A stretch of 64,000 nt of DNA from Enterococcus sp. DIV0212c (GCF_017377505.1 NZ_JAFREN010000025.1:1-64000), one strand, 5' to 3'. Shown: positions 1 to 8,485, numbered from the stretch's first letter. Numbers and translations: made by a program. The notes: generated from the sequence alone by a model not told the origin.

Positions 1-50
1 GTGGGATATGACTCGAAGAGTTATGGCCCACTCACATTCTTTTTTCATTT
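1..50 (+). terminator. Terminator-like hairpin of the gene left of the window
   Basis: GTGGG and GACTC on the left arm face GAGT and CCCAC on the right across a GAA loop, and a T-run follows at about 40-47. The stem has mismatches in its middle. It probably ends a + strand gene that lies outside the window. Confidence 0.45.
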
Positions 51-76
51 GAGTCAAGAAAAAAAGTGACTATTTT

Positions 77-105
77 TTTACAGATATAGATTTTTTCGTT
101 ACAAT
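77..105 (+). promoter_or_regulatory. SigA-type promoter for the AI-2E transporter gene
   Basis: A -35 TTTACA at 77-82 and a -10 TACAAT at 100-105 are separated by 17 bp. The predicted start lies near 112, leaving a leader of about 60 nt before the AAGGAGGG ribosome binding site. Confidence 0.6.
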
Positions 106-170
106 GAAATAGTGAAATTATCTAGCTGCAAGAGCTAGCCTTTCAGTATTTATAATAAGGAGGGAAAACG

Positions 171-1352
171 GTGGAAAAGAAACAAGAAACACGCTGGATC
201 AAATTTCTCGGGGGAAAAAATTTATTATTCACGCTTGTGGCATTATTGTTGCTAGGAGCAGTGATTTTTATTTTTCATCAAGTTGGCTTTATTTTTGGCC
301 CGATCGGGGTTGTTTTTAAAACGATCATTGGACCTACGATTTTAGCACTGATTTTATATTATTTATTCAATCCGGTGGTCAATTGGTTAGAAAAACATAA
401 GATCAAACGGGTATATGGTGTTTCTGCTATTTTTATTGTAGTGATCGCATTGATTGTTATTGGAATCATATTGGTTGTTCCGATTCTACAAAAGCAAGTA
501 GATGGATTGGTCAAGAGTTTTCCGCAGTATATGAATGATTTAAACAAAATGGTGACAGAGTTTTTCCATAATTCTGCTTTGGAGAAACCTTTAGCTAATG
601 CGTTGGACGGTATTCAAAGATGGTTTGATAATGTATCTGACGGAATAGGCAGCTATTTCAGCAAAGCAGTCGAAGGGGCTTCTACAGTATTTTCTACTTT
701 AACAGGATTTGCTTTAGTAATGGTAACAGCACCGATTATTACGTTTTTCCTGTTAAAAGATGATCAAAAGTTTTTTACCTTTGTTCTAAAGATTTTACCT
801 CCTCGTTTTAGAAGCGATGCAAAAGAAATAGGTGCAACAATGAGCAGTCAGGTTGGAGCCTATCTTAAAGGTCAAATTTTAGTATCGATTGCGATTGGTA
901 TTTTAACCTTTATTGGTTTTTGGCTTGTTAAAATGCCTTATTCAGGGACGTTGTCGATCATTGTTGGCGTTACAGCGGTCATTCCTTATATTGGACCTGT
1001 GATTGCATTTATTCCAGCTGCGATCGTTGCATTGATGGTTTCTTTTGGAATGTTTATCAAAATGACGATTGTCTGGATGATCGTGCAAATGTTGAATGGT
1101 CATTTGATCGCTCCGCAAGTAATGGGGAAACGCTTAGTTGTTCATCCCTTGACGATCATCATCGTATTGTTGGTCATGGGAGATCTTTTAGGCATGTTTG
1201 GTTTGATTTTTGGGATTCCGATTTATGCGATCGCAAAAGTTTTAGTTACCTATATTTTCCGTAAGTTTAAGCAACGTTACAATCAATTTTACGGAGATAG
1301 CGGTGAATATGAAGATACTGAATTTTCTAAAGAAGAGTATCTAGACGAGTAA
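171..1352 (+). CDS. AI-2E family transporter (YtvI/PerM-like membrane protein)
   Basis: This 393-residue polytopic membrane protein has the layout of the AI-2E exporter/PerM family. Two or three N-terminal helices (about 17-38, 42-68, 78-105) are followed by a polar extracellular stretch (about 110-165) and then five more hydrophobic segments ending near residue 370. The conserved-looking segment after residue 300 contains NGHLIAPQVMGKRL, which is typical of the family. Members have been linked to autoinducer-2 export or to Na+(Li+)/H+ antiport, so the substrate is open. The start is GTG, chosen because AAGGAGGG sits 6-7 nt upstream. The gene has its own promoter and terminator and appears monocistronic. 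The C-terminal tail is acidic and cytoplasmic. Confidence 0.85.
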   Translation: MEKKQETRWIKFLGGKNLLFTLVALLLLGAVIFIFHQVGFIFGPIGVVFKTIIGPTILALILYYLFNPVVNWLEKHKIKRVYGVSAIFIVVIALIVIGIILVVPILQKQVDGLVKSFPQYMNDLNKMVTEFFHNSALEKPLANALDGIQRWFDNVSDGIGSYFSKAVEGASTVFSTLTGFALVMVTAPIITFFLLKDDQKFFTFVLKILPPRFRSDAKEIGATMSSQVGAYLKGQILVSIAIGILTFIGFWLVKMPYSGTLSIIVGVTAVIPYIGPVIAFIPAAIVALMVSFGMFIKMTIVWMIVQMLNGHLIAPQVMGKRLVVHPLTIIIVLLVMGDLLGMFGLIFGIPIYAIAKVLVTYIFRKFKQRYNQFYGDSGEYEDTEFSKEEYLDE

Positions 1353-1361
1353 AAAAATAAT

Positions 1362-1418
1362 GGATCTTCTAAGCTTTAGCAAGTCAATAGCTGAAGTTTA
1401 GAGGATCTTTTTTTGATT
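1362..1418 (+). terminator. Intrinsic terminator after the AI-2E transporter gene
   Basis: GGATCTTCTAAGCTTTAGC pairs with GCTGAAGTTTAGAGGATC (a few G-U or mismatched positions) and a run of seven T follows. Confidence 0.85.
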
Positions 1419-1465
1419 TTTCTCATAAAAAGTATTGTTATATGAAAAAAGACAATTCGTATCTT

Positions 1466-1494
1466 TTGTAATACTTTTTTTTAGGCGTTACAAT
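1466..1494 (+). promoter_or_regulatory. Promoter of the AmaP/DUF2273/Asp23 operon
   Basis: A -35 TTGTAA (1466-1471) and a -10 TACAAT (1489-1494) have a 17-bp spacer. The predicted start is about 35 nt before the amaP start codon. Confidence 0.6.
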
Positions 1495-1536
1495 TTAATT
1501 AGCATCAAAACAACTAGTCTCAAAGGAGGGAAGTAT

Positions 1537-2100
1537 ATGAAACGGTTGTTAAAACTTATTTTTGCACTAATCATACTCCTATTGTTTGTCGGGACTTTAG
1601 GTTTGCTTAGTCAATTGATCGACATTCCTTGGCTGTCTTATGAAGTTGACGGATGGCTTTATAACTATCCTTGGTTATTTGAGTTCTTTAAAGGGATTTT
1701 ACTTGTTTTGGGTGTTCTTTTATTGCTCAGTTTGGTTGTTGTCCTTTCAGTTTCAGGGCGAAGAAGACGTTTGGTTGTGAAAGAAGGCAAGAATCGAATC
1801 GAAATACCTAAGACTACTGTAGAACAAGTGGTGAAAGAGGCCTATAGCAAAGTTGTCCATCCGGATAAAACCAAAATGTCAGTCAAAATCAAAGGAAAAC
1901 AAAAAGTAGCTGTCAAACTAAGAATCGATGTTCGTAGTAAAGCACGTTTTCAACCAATGGCAGAAGAAATTAAAGAGCAAATACAACTTGCACTGGCTAC
2001 CGCACTAGAATCAGTGGACAGCCATGTGAGCGTTCATTTAAGAGAAAAAGAAGCAACAGATTCTTCAAGTTTCAGCAAAAAACAATCACGTGTGATTTAG
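1537..2100 (+). CDS. amaP: AmaP, alkaline shock response membrane anchor protein
   Basis: This 188-residue protein has two N-terminal membrane helices (about 5-22 and 50-72), a basic RRRRR-type stop-transfer stretch, and a cytoplasmic domain (about 80-170) related to Asp23. In staphylococci AmaP tethers Asp23 to the membrane, and the downstream DUF2273 and Asp23 genes fit that role. The start at 1537 is preceded by AAAGGAGGG; a longer open frame reaching back to 1435 would overlap the promoter and is rejected. It is followed 12 nt later by the DUF2273 gene, and the three genes share one promoter. The role is inferred from family and operon; the C-terminal tail is Ser/Lys-rich and probably disordered. 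Confidence 0.85.
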   Translation: MKRLLKLIFALIILLLFVGTLGLLSQLIDIPWLSYEVDGWLYNYPWLFEFFKGILLVLGVLLLLSLVVVLSVSGRRRRLVVKEGKNRIEIPKTTVEQVVKEAYSKVVHPDKTKMSVKIKGKQKVAVKLRIDVRSKARFQPMAEEIKEQIQLALATALESVDSHVSVHLREKEATDSSSFSKKQSRVI

Positions 2101-2112
2101 GAGGGAAAAGCA

Positions 2113-2346
2113 ATGGATCAAGAGAAAAAAGAACGATGGGCTAAAGAGCTAAAACCTTATCGCTTCCGGATTATTTGGACAACGTTGTTTTTCCTACTAG
2201 CCTTACTTTTATTACTGATTGGTTTTTGGAAAACACTTGTCTTATTGATTTTTGCAGCGGTAGGTTACACTATCGGAAAAATGCGCGATGAAGATTTGGA
2301 TATTTATTCCTTGATAGATACAGTAAGATCTATGATAGGAATTTAA
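2113..2346 (+). CDS. DUF2273 small membrane protein
   Basis: This 77-residue protein has a charged N-terminal segment, two closely spaced hydrophobic helices (about 20-38 and 40-57) and an acidic end. The length and the sequence GKMRDEDLD are typical of DUF2273 proteins encoded between amaP and asp23-like genes. GGAGGG at 2100-2105 precedes the ATG. The function of the family is unknown; operon position suggests it is part of the Asp23 envelope complex at the membrane. Confidence 0.8.
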   Translation: MDQEKKERWAKELKPYRFRIIWTTLFFLLALLLLLIGFWKTLVLLIFAAVGYTIGKMRDEDLDIYSLIDTVRSMIGI

Positions 2347-2373
2347 AAAATTATTTTGAAGGAGCGAATGCAG

Positions 2374-2796
2374 ATGGTAGAGGAAGTACAGAATAATAAC
2401 GGTGGAATGAAGGCAAAATTGACGTTTGACGATGTAGTGATCAAAAAAATCGTAGGTATTGTTATTTCAGATATTGATGGTATTTTAGGACTGAGCGGCA
2501 ACCTTTTTACAGATTTTGCAGATCGTTTCAGAGATAATGAAGATATTACCAAAGGGATCGATGTGGAAGTTGGTACTAAACAGGTAGCAGTTGATGTATC
2601 TGTAATATGCAAATATGATTTTGCGATTGCTAGTGTTTTTGATCAAGCTGTTGAAAAAGTAAAAGAAACCGTGCATTATATGACAGGATTAGATCTTGTA
2701 GAGTTCAATATGAATGTTGACGATGTTATGACAAACGAACAATATTTAGAGAAATATCGCGGTAAAGACAGTGAGGATAATAAAGGTAATAATTAA
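2374..2796 (+). CDS. Asp23/Gls24 family envelope stress response protein
   Basis: This 140-residue acidic protein has the Asp23/Gls24 (DUF322) fold signature: a central region running from VVIKKIVGIVISDIDGI through the GTKQVAVDVSV segment to a VHYMTGLDLVEFNMNVDDV end. In enterococci Gls24 proteins respond to stress and affect virulence. With AmaP upstream it is likely held at the cytoplasmic face of the membrane. The ATG at 2374 is chosen because AAGGAG lies 9 nt before it; the ATG at 2368 is too close to that site and the TTG at 2356 lies upstream of it. The tail is Asn/Asp/Lys-rich. Confidence 0.85.
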   Translation: MVEEVQNNNGGMKAKLTFDDVVIKKIVGIVISDIDGILGLSGNLFTDFADRFRDNEDITKGIDVEVGTKQVAVDVSVICKYDFAIASVFDQAVEKVKETVHYMTGLDLVEFNMNVDDVMTNEQYLEKYRGKDSEDNKGNN

Positions 2797-2837
2797 TATT
2801 TTTTAGGGTAAGCTTCATTCTATTTAACAACAACGAA

Positions 2838-2884
2838 AAAGATGGGAAACAAAACGACTACCGTTTTGTTTTCCATCTTTTTTT
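2838..2884. terminator. Bidirectional terminator between the Asp23 operon and ogt
   Basis: A 15-16 bp stem, GATGGGAAACAAAACG against CGTTTTGTTTTCCATC, is flanked by A-runs and T-runs on both sides, so it can serve both convergent genes. Confidence 0.9.
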
Positions 2885-3353
2885 ATTTTTTTTCGATTAA
2901 TGGTACATTTTCTACATGTAAGAGAAATTTTTTAATATTAAGCCCCTCATGTTCAGAACTGCCCAAATAGCCTGTTAATTTTCCATTTTTACCGATCACT
3001 CGATGACAAGGAACAATGATTGGGATGGGATTTTTACTATTAGCCTGACCGATCGCTCGAACAGCTTTCGGTGAATCAACAGCTTGGGCAATCTCTAGAT
3101 AGCTACGAGTTTCACCATAAGGAATCTGGGACAAGGCATTCCAAACTCTTCTCTGAAAGTCCGTGCCGCTATGAATGGATAAAGGAACAGTAAAAAACGT
3201 TCGCTTTCCTGAAAAATAGTCTGTAAGTTCTTCGGCGGCTTGTTTGGTAAACTGATTTGTTTGATGATCATCGATCTCGTAAAAAGAAAGTGTCGTCAAT
3301 CCTTCGTCATCCGCATCTAACCAGATTGAGCCAAAAGGTCCATTAATTTTCAT
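2883..3353 (-). CDS. ogt: Methylated-DNA--protein-cysteine methyltransferase
   Basis: This 156-residue protein is an O6-alkylguanine-DNA alkyltransferase. It carries the acceptor motif PCHR with Cys at about residue 116, preceded by the helix-turn-helix and arginine-finger region (IPYGETRSYLEIAQA ... AVRAIGQANSKNP). It transfers an alkyl group from O6-methylguanine to its own cysteine in a suicide repair reaction. The usual ...GYAGG... near the C-terminus reads GYLGSSEHEG here, which is a mild departure. The gene is convergent with the Asp23 operon and transcribed alone. The length is normal for Ogt-type enzymes without the Ada N-terminal domain. Confidence 0.92.
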   Translation of the reverse strand: MKINGPFGSIWLDADDEGLTTLSFYEIDDHQTNQFTKQAAEELTDYFSGKRTFFTVPLSIHSGTDFQRRVWNALSQIPYGETRSYLEIAQAVDSPKAVRAIGQANSKNPIPIIVPCHRVIGKNGKLTGYLGSSEHEGLNIKKFLLHVENVPLIEKK

Positions 3354-3444
3354 CTTTTTCTCCTTTTATTGTGCAGTTACTTTATTATACTTCATCTAGA
3401 AGTGTGGTACTATATTTTTATATACTAAAATTGGGGGCGAGACG

Positions 3445-4824
3445 ATGGAAGAAGTCGTCATCTTACATACCAACGATTTACATTCACATTTGGAAAATTG
3501 GCCAAAAATCAGACGCTATTTAATCAGCCAAAAACAACAATACTCAAAAGTTGGTAAAACTGTTGTGACGGTTGACTTAGGTGATTTTATTGATCGCTGG
3601 CATCCATTGACAGAAGCGACAGACGGCCAAGCCAATGTCGAGTTGATGAATCAAGTTCATTATGATGCAGCGACGATCGGTAATAATGAAGGCATCGGGA
3701 ATTCTAAAGAGCAGTTGAATCATCTATACGATCATGCTAATTTCGAGGTCTTGTTAGGAAATCTATTTGATTTAAAAACAAAGAAAGCGCCTGATTGGGC
3801 GAGCTCATACAAAATCATAGAAACAAAAGGAAAAACGAAGATCGGTTTGATTGCATTGACTGCGCCATTTCCTTTAACATACAATCCTAATGGTTGGGAC
3901 ATTCGTTCGACAAAAGAGGTACTACCGGGGTTGATCAGAGAAGTACAGCAAAAATGTGATGTGTTGCTTTTAATGAGTCATTTAGGGATCGACGAGGATC
4001 TCAAAATTGCCAACGAATTTCCTGAAATCAATGTAGTGCTGGGTTCACATACCCATCACCTGTTCAAACACGGGGAAAAGATCAATAATACCCAACTTTC
4101 AGCAGCTGGTAAATTTGGCTATTACATTGGTGAAGTTCATTTGAGGATCGAAAATGATCAGATCATCCATAGTACAGCTGAAGCAATACCAACGGCTGAA
4201 TTACAGGAGCTACCAGAAGATCAACAAGAAATTGAGAATTACTTAGTTTTGGGACACGAGTTGTTACAGTCAAGGCAAATCGCTAAGATTCCTCAGCCTT
4301 TGTCGGTAGATTTAAATGGGGATCAGCCCTTGATCGCAACTACTTTAAAAGCTATAAAAGAAAAAGGTCGGACGAAAGCAGCAATTTTAAACAACGGTTT
4401 GTTTTTGGCGGATATTCCAAAAGGAATCGTTGATCAAGATCAACTGCACAAAACATTGCCTCATCCCATGCATTTGATTCGCGTAACACTAACAGGCGCT
4501 GAATTCATTCGTATGATTAGAGAAATGGAAAAGAATCGTGATTATTTACGCAAATTTCCAATTATGGGAATGGGATTTCGCGGCAAAGTTTTTGGCGAGC
4601 TTTACTATGATGATATCTCTTATGATAAGCAAAAACAGCTAGTCTTGTGGCAGGATCAGCCGATTGATTTAAAACAGATGTATACATTTACCACGGTTGA
4701 TCATTTTATGTTTATCCCTTTTTTCCCAACGATCGAGTTGGCTGGAGAGGTGGAATTTATTTTTCCAGAATTTATTCGAACCGTTTTGGGAGACTACTTG
4801 AACGCACACTATCCAATCCTATAA
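3445..4824 (+). CDS. Bifunctional metallophosphatase/5'-nucleotidase (YunD-like)
   Basis: This 459-residue protein has a calcineurin-like metallophosphatase domain (about 1-240) with HTNDLHSH near residue 8, DLGDF near 46, GNNEG near 77 (usually GNHE), MSHLG and GSHTHH, followed by a 5'-nucleotidase C-terminal domain (about 270-459). There is no signal peptide, unlike secreted UshA-type enzymes, so it should act in the cytoplasm, as predicted for B. subtilis YunD. Nucleotides are the likely substrates. The ATG is preceded by GGGGGCGAG. The next gene, YutD, starts 34 nt downstream; the same neighbours occur in bacilli, which supports the call. Confidence 0.88.
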   Translation: MEEVVILHTNDLHSHLENWPKIRRYLISQKQQYSKVGKTVVTVDLGDFIDRWHPLTEATDGQANVELMNQVHYDAATIGNNEGIGNSKEQLNHLYDHANFEVLLGNLFDLKTKKAPDWASSYKIIETKGKTKIGLIALTAPFPLTYNPNGWDIRSTKEVLPGLIREVQQKCDVLLLMSHLGIDEDLKIANEFPEINVVLGSHTHHLFKHGEKINNTQLSAAGKFGYYIGEVHLRIENDQIIHSTAEAIPTAELQELPEDQQEIENYLVLGHELLQSRQIAKIPQPLSVDLNGDQPLIATTLKAIKEKGRTKAAILNNGLFLADIPKGIVDQDQLHKTLPHPMHLIRVTLTGAEFIRMIREMEKNRDYLRKFPIMGMGFRGKVFGELYYDDISYDKQKQLVLWQDQPIDLKQMYTFTTVDHFMFIPFFPTIELAGEVEFIFPEFIRTVLGDYLNAHYPIL

Positions 4825-4858
4825 AAACAGGGTATAATAAAATCTAGGCGGTGAAAAA

Positions 4859-5518
4859 ATGACAGAAAAAGTAAAGAAACCATACAAAAATACGAAACCA
4901 AACAAACATAAAGAAGAACCGGCAGCTACCTTAACAGAAGAAATCACAGCTGTCCTTGAAGAGATAAAAGAAGAACCTGTCAAGGAAAAGAAAAAAGGCG
5001 AAATCGTAACAGTCATCGATGATATCCATGTGACGATCGGCGAACGCCAGTATCTTTTAGTGAAAAATCATCGAGAAGCATTTGATGCGGAGAGATTAGG
5101 AGAACGTTTTAGTGATGTTCTTTCAAAATATGATTATATTGTCGGCGATTGGGGATACGACCAGCTACGGTTGAAAGGATTCTTTAATGAATCAAATCGT
5201 AAAGCAGCTCCTGAGCAGAGAATTGATACACTGGAAGATTATTTATATGAGTATTGCAACTTTGGTTGTGCTTATTTTGTGATTGAACGAATTGGCGGAA
5301 AACGTGAAAAACAACAAACCCGCCGTAAGAAACCAACTAAAAAACCTGTCCACCAAAATCAAGCGCACACAGAAGAAAAACGTGTACATGTAACAAATAA
5401 GGCAAAACCAGTGATTAAAAATCGTAAAGAAACGGAACCCAAAAAAGCAGTTATCGGTAAACAAGAGAAGGATGCTAGCAAAGGTCGTTCATTTACTATT
5501 CGTCAACGTGAGGAGTAA
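4859..5518 (+). CDS. yutD: YutD family protein (DUF1027)
   Basis: This 219-residue protein has a charged N-terminal extension (about 1-55), a YutD core (about 56-145, with NHREAFDAERLGERFSDVLSKYDYIVGDWG and the YEYCNFGCAYFVI segment) and a strongly basic Lys/Arg-rich tail (about 150-219). The core has conserved Trp/Asp/Tyr positions; its biochemical role is unknown. The tails look disordered and the basic one could bind nucleic acid or acidic partners. It lies between the YunD-like and NagD-like genes and is probably co-transcribed with them, with six nucleotides to the next start. Confidence 0.82.
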   Translation: MTEKVKKPYKNTKPNKHKEEPAATLTEEITAVLEEIKEEPVKEKKKGEIVTVIDDIHVTIGERQYLLVKNHREAFDAERLGERFSDVLSKYDYIVGDWGYDQLRLKGFFNESNRKAAPEQRIDTLEDYLYEYCNFGCAYFVIERIGGKREKQQTRRKKPTKKPVHQNQAHTEEKRVHVTNKAKPVIKNRKETEPKKAVIGKQEKDASKGRSFTIRQREE

Positions 5519-5524
5519 TTATCT

Positions 5525-6295
5525 GTGAAAAAACATTACCAAGGATATTTAATTGATTTAGACGGCACGATTTATTTAGGGAAAGAAGTTATTCCAGCAG
5601 GAAAACGATTCATAGAGCGTCTGCAGGAATTAAAATTGCCGTTTCTTTTTGTGACCAACAATACAACTAAAACACCAAATGCGGTGGCTGAACGTTTAGC
5701 ACAAGAGTTTGATATTCATGTATCGGCTCAAACTGTATATACAGCAAGCCTTGCCACAATTGACTATATGAAAGAACAAGGCAAAGGCAATCGTGTGTAT
5801 GTAATCGGAGAGTCAGGACTTGTGGATTTGATTTTATCTGCTGGTTTTGAATGGGATGAAGAAGCACCTGATTATGTGATTGTTGGATTAGATACGGATA
5901 TCACTTATGAAAAATTTGCTACTGCAGCGCTTTGTATCAGAAATGGTGCAACGTTCATCGGTACTAATCCAGATAAGAGTATACCGACAGAACGCGGCTT
6001 ACTACCAGGAGCGGGTTCATTTATTTCACTCATTCAAACAGCTACTCAGACCGCACCGATCATGATCGGTAAACCCAATGCAATCATTATGAATGAAGCG
6101 CTGAAAGTTATGCAGCTTGATAAAGAAGAAGTGATCATGGTTGGTGACAACTATGAAACAGATATTCAGTCTGGTCTTCAAAATGGAATCGATAGCTTAC
6201 TTGTCTTATCTGGCTTTACGGCAAAATCAGCAGTTCCTAATTTACCTGAAAAACCAACATATATTGTAGATTCTCTAGATGATTGGATTTTTTAA
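5525..6295 (+). CDS. HAD hydrolase, TIGR01457 family (NagD/YutF-like phosphatase)
   Basis: This 256-residue HAD-superfamily phosphatase of the NagD type has motif I DLDGT (Asp11 and Asp13 as nucleophile and acid/base), motif II VTNNTT near 43-48, a C2-type cap in the middle, and motif III/IV GKPNA ... GDNYETDI near 180-205. B. subtilis YutF belongs to the same group; substrates of these enzymes are small phosphorylated metabolites. The start is GTG, with GTGAGGAG about 12 nt upstream overlapping the end of yutD. The gene overlaps the start of the following membrane protein by 17 nt, so the two are likely translationally coupled. Confidence 0.88.
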   Translation: MKKHYQGYLIDLDGTIYLGKEVIPAGKRFIERLQELKLPFLFVTNNTTKTPNAVAERLAQEFDIHVSAQTVYTASLATIDYMKEQGKGNRVYVIGESGLVDLILSAGFEWDEEAPDYVIVGLDTDITYEKFATAALCIRNGATFIGTNPDKSIPTERGLLPGAGSFISLIQTATQTAPIMIGKPNAIIMNEALKVMQLDKEEVIMVGDNYETDIQSGLQNGIDSLLVLSGFTAKSAVPNLPEKPTYIVDSLDDWIF

Positions 6296-6944
6296 GATGG
6301 GTGGAAAAGAAAAAAGCTGGATTTGGTTGGAACGAACGGGTATCGCATGTTTGATTTTGACCATCATCTCTTTGAGCATTACGATCACCATTAATTTTCG
6401 TCTGTTATATGTTTTTGATATCGATTCATTAAAGATATTAGACTACGTAGATATGGACAAGCCAACATTGCTAAAAAACTTTGATCAGTTGATGGCCTAT
6501 TTAAATAATCCGTTTAACCACACGTTGAGATTATCTGATTTTCCATCATCAAAAAGTGGAGCATTTCATTTTTATGAAGTAAAACGTCTTTTTTTACTCT
6601 GTTATGGGGTATTACTCGTAACAGTGATTCCAAGCGGCATCTTTGTTTTCCGTTTAATTAAGGCCAAAAGAGTGTGGCGTTTGATTCGTCCGTTTCAATG
6701 GGGAATGATCATTCCAGTATTTTTTGGTGTTTTAATGGCTATTGGATTCGATCAATTTTTTGTGGCATTCCATGGCGTATTTTTTAATAATGATGACTGG
6801 TTATTTGATCCGGCTACTGACCCGATCATTAATGTTTTGCCGGAACAATATTTTATGCATAGTTTTATTTTGTTTTTCGTTTTACTTGAGTTATTCTTTT
6901 TCATAGGAATTATTTTTGGAAAGCGTGAGTTAAAAAAATTATAA
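6279..6944 (+). CDS. TIGR01906 family integral membrane protein
   Basis: This 221-residue protein has four predicted membrane helices (about 14-38, 105-128, 143-165, 190-214) and a long outside loop after the first helix. It fits the TIGR01906 family of Firmicute membrane proteins, whose function is unknown. The start is uncertain: ATG at 6279 overlaps the preceding gene, ATG at 6297 lies just after its stop codon, and neither has a strong ribosome binding site, so re-initiation after the HAD gene is likely. The family is found in this same gene chain in other enterococci and lactobacilli as far as I recall. Confidence 0.75.
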   Translation: MIGFFKMGGKEKSWIWLERTGIACLILTIISLSITITINFRLLYVFDIDSLKILDYVDMDKPTLLKNFDQLMAYLNNPFNHTLRLSDFPSSKSGAFHFYEVKRLFLLCYGVLLVTVIPSGIFVFRLIKAKRVWRLIRPFQWGMIIPVFFGVLMAIGFDQFFVAFHGVFFNNDDWLFDPATDPIINVLPEQYFMHSFILFFVLLELFFFIGIIFGKRELKKL

Positions 6945-6955
6945 AGAATTTTAAA

Positions 6956-7002
6956 AGTTACAAGGATCAGACTCTAAAAGTTGATTCTTGTAGCTTTTTT
7001 AT
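6956..7002 (+). terminator. Intrinsic terminator of the YunD-YutD-HAD-TIGR01906 operon
   Basis: AGTTACAAGGATCA pairs with TTGATTCTTGTAGCT and is followed by TTTTTT. Confidence 0.85.
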
Positions 7003-7049
7003 TATACAGGTAGCTTTGTAATTGATTTATACTTGTTAATTCACAGATG

Positions 7050-7093
7050 TTGACATTTACAACAGGTACCTTTATAATATAAGAAGGTACCTG
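7050..7093 (+). promoter_or_regulatory. Promoter with perfect inverted-repeat operator for the MarR gene
   Basis: A consensus promoter, TTGACA (7050-7055), 17 bp, TATAAT (7073-7078), is embraced by a perfect 10-bp inverted repeat, CAGGTACCTT (7063-7072) and AAGGTACCTG (7084-7093). The repeat arms are 21 bp apart, so on the same helix face, and each contains the self-complementary octamer AGGTACCT. Protein bound here would cover the -10 box, which fits autorepression by the MarR product encoded 32 nt downstream. Confidence 0.8.
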
Positions 7094-7124
7094 ATATAAA
7101 GTCTATTTTATGGAGGAATAAAGT

Positions 7125-7769
7125 ATGGAAGAACAAACATTAATGGAACAGTTTCTAAGTTTACAAGCAATGATGCAAAGATATTTTATGAAACGTCGCA
7201 GAGAACATGGACCTTTTGGTAATCCACATAGAGGGCAGGGGAGAGTTTTAAATCTGTTAAAACTAAAGCCTGAAACAACCCAAAAAGAGCTATCTTACTT
7301 GTTAGATATGCGTCCGCAATCTTTAGGTGAGCTATTAGGTAAATTGGAGAAAAACGGTTATATCAGTCGTGAACCATTGGAAAGCGATCGTCGTGTGATG
7401 GTGATCCGATTAACCGAAGCGGGAATGGCAGCAGCTGATAATAGTAAGCAAGAAGAAGAAACGATTTTTGATGTATTATCAGAATCAGAACAAGAATCAT
7501 TTAAAATCATCATGAGTAAATTACTCGAAGCGTTAGAGGCTGAAATTCCTGAAGAAGAACGCGATTTTAGAGGTCCGCATATGCGTGGTAGACATGGAGG
7601 TCACGGACATGGACACGGTCATGGTTTTGGTGGAGGTCCTGGTAAAATGGATCCAAGATTTGACCCTCGGGATATGTTTGGATCACCTGATTTTCCAAAA
7701 AGAGGAAAATTTGGCTTTGATTCGTTCAAACAAAATACTGAAGACGACGATGGGTTTAACGATTTTTAA
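7125..7769 (+). CDS. MarR family transcriptional regulator with His/Gly-rich tail
   Basis: This 214-residue protein has a MarR winged helix-turn-helix core (about 20-140): TTQKELSYLLDMRPQSLGELLGKLEKNGYI is the recognition region and the DRRVMVIRLTEAG segment is the wing. The tail from about 148 is unusual: it has alternating His and Gly (HGGHGHGHGHGFGGG at about 158-172), then Asp/Phe/Lys-rich sequence. Typical MarR proteins end near residue 140-150. The tail could bind a transition metal, but that is inference. The gene is alone between its own operator-promoter and a terminator, so its targets, apart from itself, are elsewhere. AGGTACCT sites are the natural place to look. Confidence 0.88.
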   Translation: MEEQTLMEQFLSLQAMMQRYFMKRRREHGPFGNPHRGQGRVLNLLKLKPETTQKELSYLLDMRPQSLGELLGKLEKNGYISREPLESDRRVMVIRLTEAGMAAADNSKQEEETIFDVLSESEQESFKIIMSKLLEALEAEIPEEERDFRGPHMRGRHGGHGHGHGHGFGGGPGKMDPRFDPRDMFGSPDFPKRGKFGFDSFKQNTEDDDGFNDF

Positions 7770-7793
7770 TAAGTATTGATTAGATACGCTAGG

Positions 7794-7827
7794 ACAAGCT
7801 TTCTTAAATGGGAAAGCTTGTTTTTTA
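7794..7827 (+). terminator. Intrinsic terminator of the MarR gene
   Basis: ACAAGCTTTC and GAAAGCTTGT form a 10-bp stem with a short loop, followed by TTTTTT. Confidence 0.9.
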
Positions 7828-7915
7828 TTGCTATTTTCAATCTAGTTTCAACAACTAGATTGAATGTTTTTGAAAAGAATGTTAAACTGTTTTAGTAAAT
7901 AGTAGGAGGGATCTT

Positions 7916-8485
7916 GTGAATGAAATAAAATCCTCTTTAGAAGTTTGGGGAAAGGAACTGGTAGATGTTCATTTGCCAAGATGGCATGAATTACCCGAAA
8001 TAGAGCTATACATGGATCAAGTGATCACCCTAGTTGAGCGTTATTTATCGCCAGTTATTTTAAAAGAAAAACACACATTACTAACATCATCTATGGTCAA
8101 TAATTATGTGAAATTGGGACTGATACCTGCGCCCAAGAAAAAACGTTATAATCAAAAGCATTTGGCTTTTTTAATAGCAATAACTCTGTTAAAGCAAGTG
8201 CTAAGTATACCGGAAATCAAACAAGGCATTCTATTCCAAGGTGCTGTCGTCGGCATTCGTGAAGCCTATAATTTATTTTGTGATGAGCAGGAAGCAGCAT
8301 TAGCTGTAGTCGTTTCGCAAGCATTAGGACAAGAACCAATTGGAGCTTTTGAAAAACCTATTCCTGTTGAATATATGGTCGTAAAAGGTGCAACATTATC
8401 ATTTGCAACTAAATTATTTACTGAAAAAGTAATTGAATTAGAACAAAAATATTTAGAAGAAAATGGAGAGCAAAAGAATGAATAA
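7916..8485 (+). CDS. DUF1836 domain-containing protein
   Basis: This 189-residue protein matches the DUF1836 type: an N-terminal lead, then a MerR-like helix-turn-helix region around 55-100 (LTSSMVNNYVKLGLIPAPKKKRYNQKHLAFL). A helical C-terminal part follows. The KKKRYNQKHLA motif resembles the wing of MerR-type DNA-binding domains, so a DNA-binding role is plausible; no function is established. The start is GTG, chosen for AGGAGGG 6-7 nt upstream. It overlaps the DegV gene by 8 nt, so the two form one operon. Confidence 0.8.
   Translation: MNEIKSSLEVWGKELVDVHLPRWHELPEIELYMDQVITLVERYLSPVILKEKHTLLTSSMVNNYVKLGLIPAPKKKRYNQKHLAFLIAITLLKQVLSIPEIKQGILFQGAVVGIREAYNLFCDEQEAALAVVVSQALGQEPIGAFEKPIPVEYMVVKGATLSFATKLFTEKVIELEQKYLEENGEQKNE

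Noticed and set aside
7585..7779. A 64-codon plus-strand frame inside the MarR gene
   Set aside because: It is a shifted reading of the His/Gly tract and lacks a ribosome binding site.
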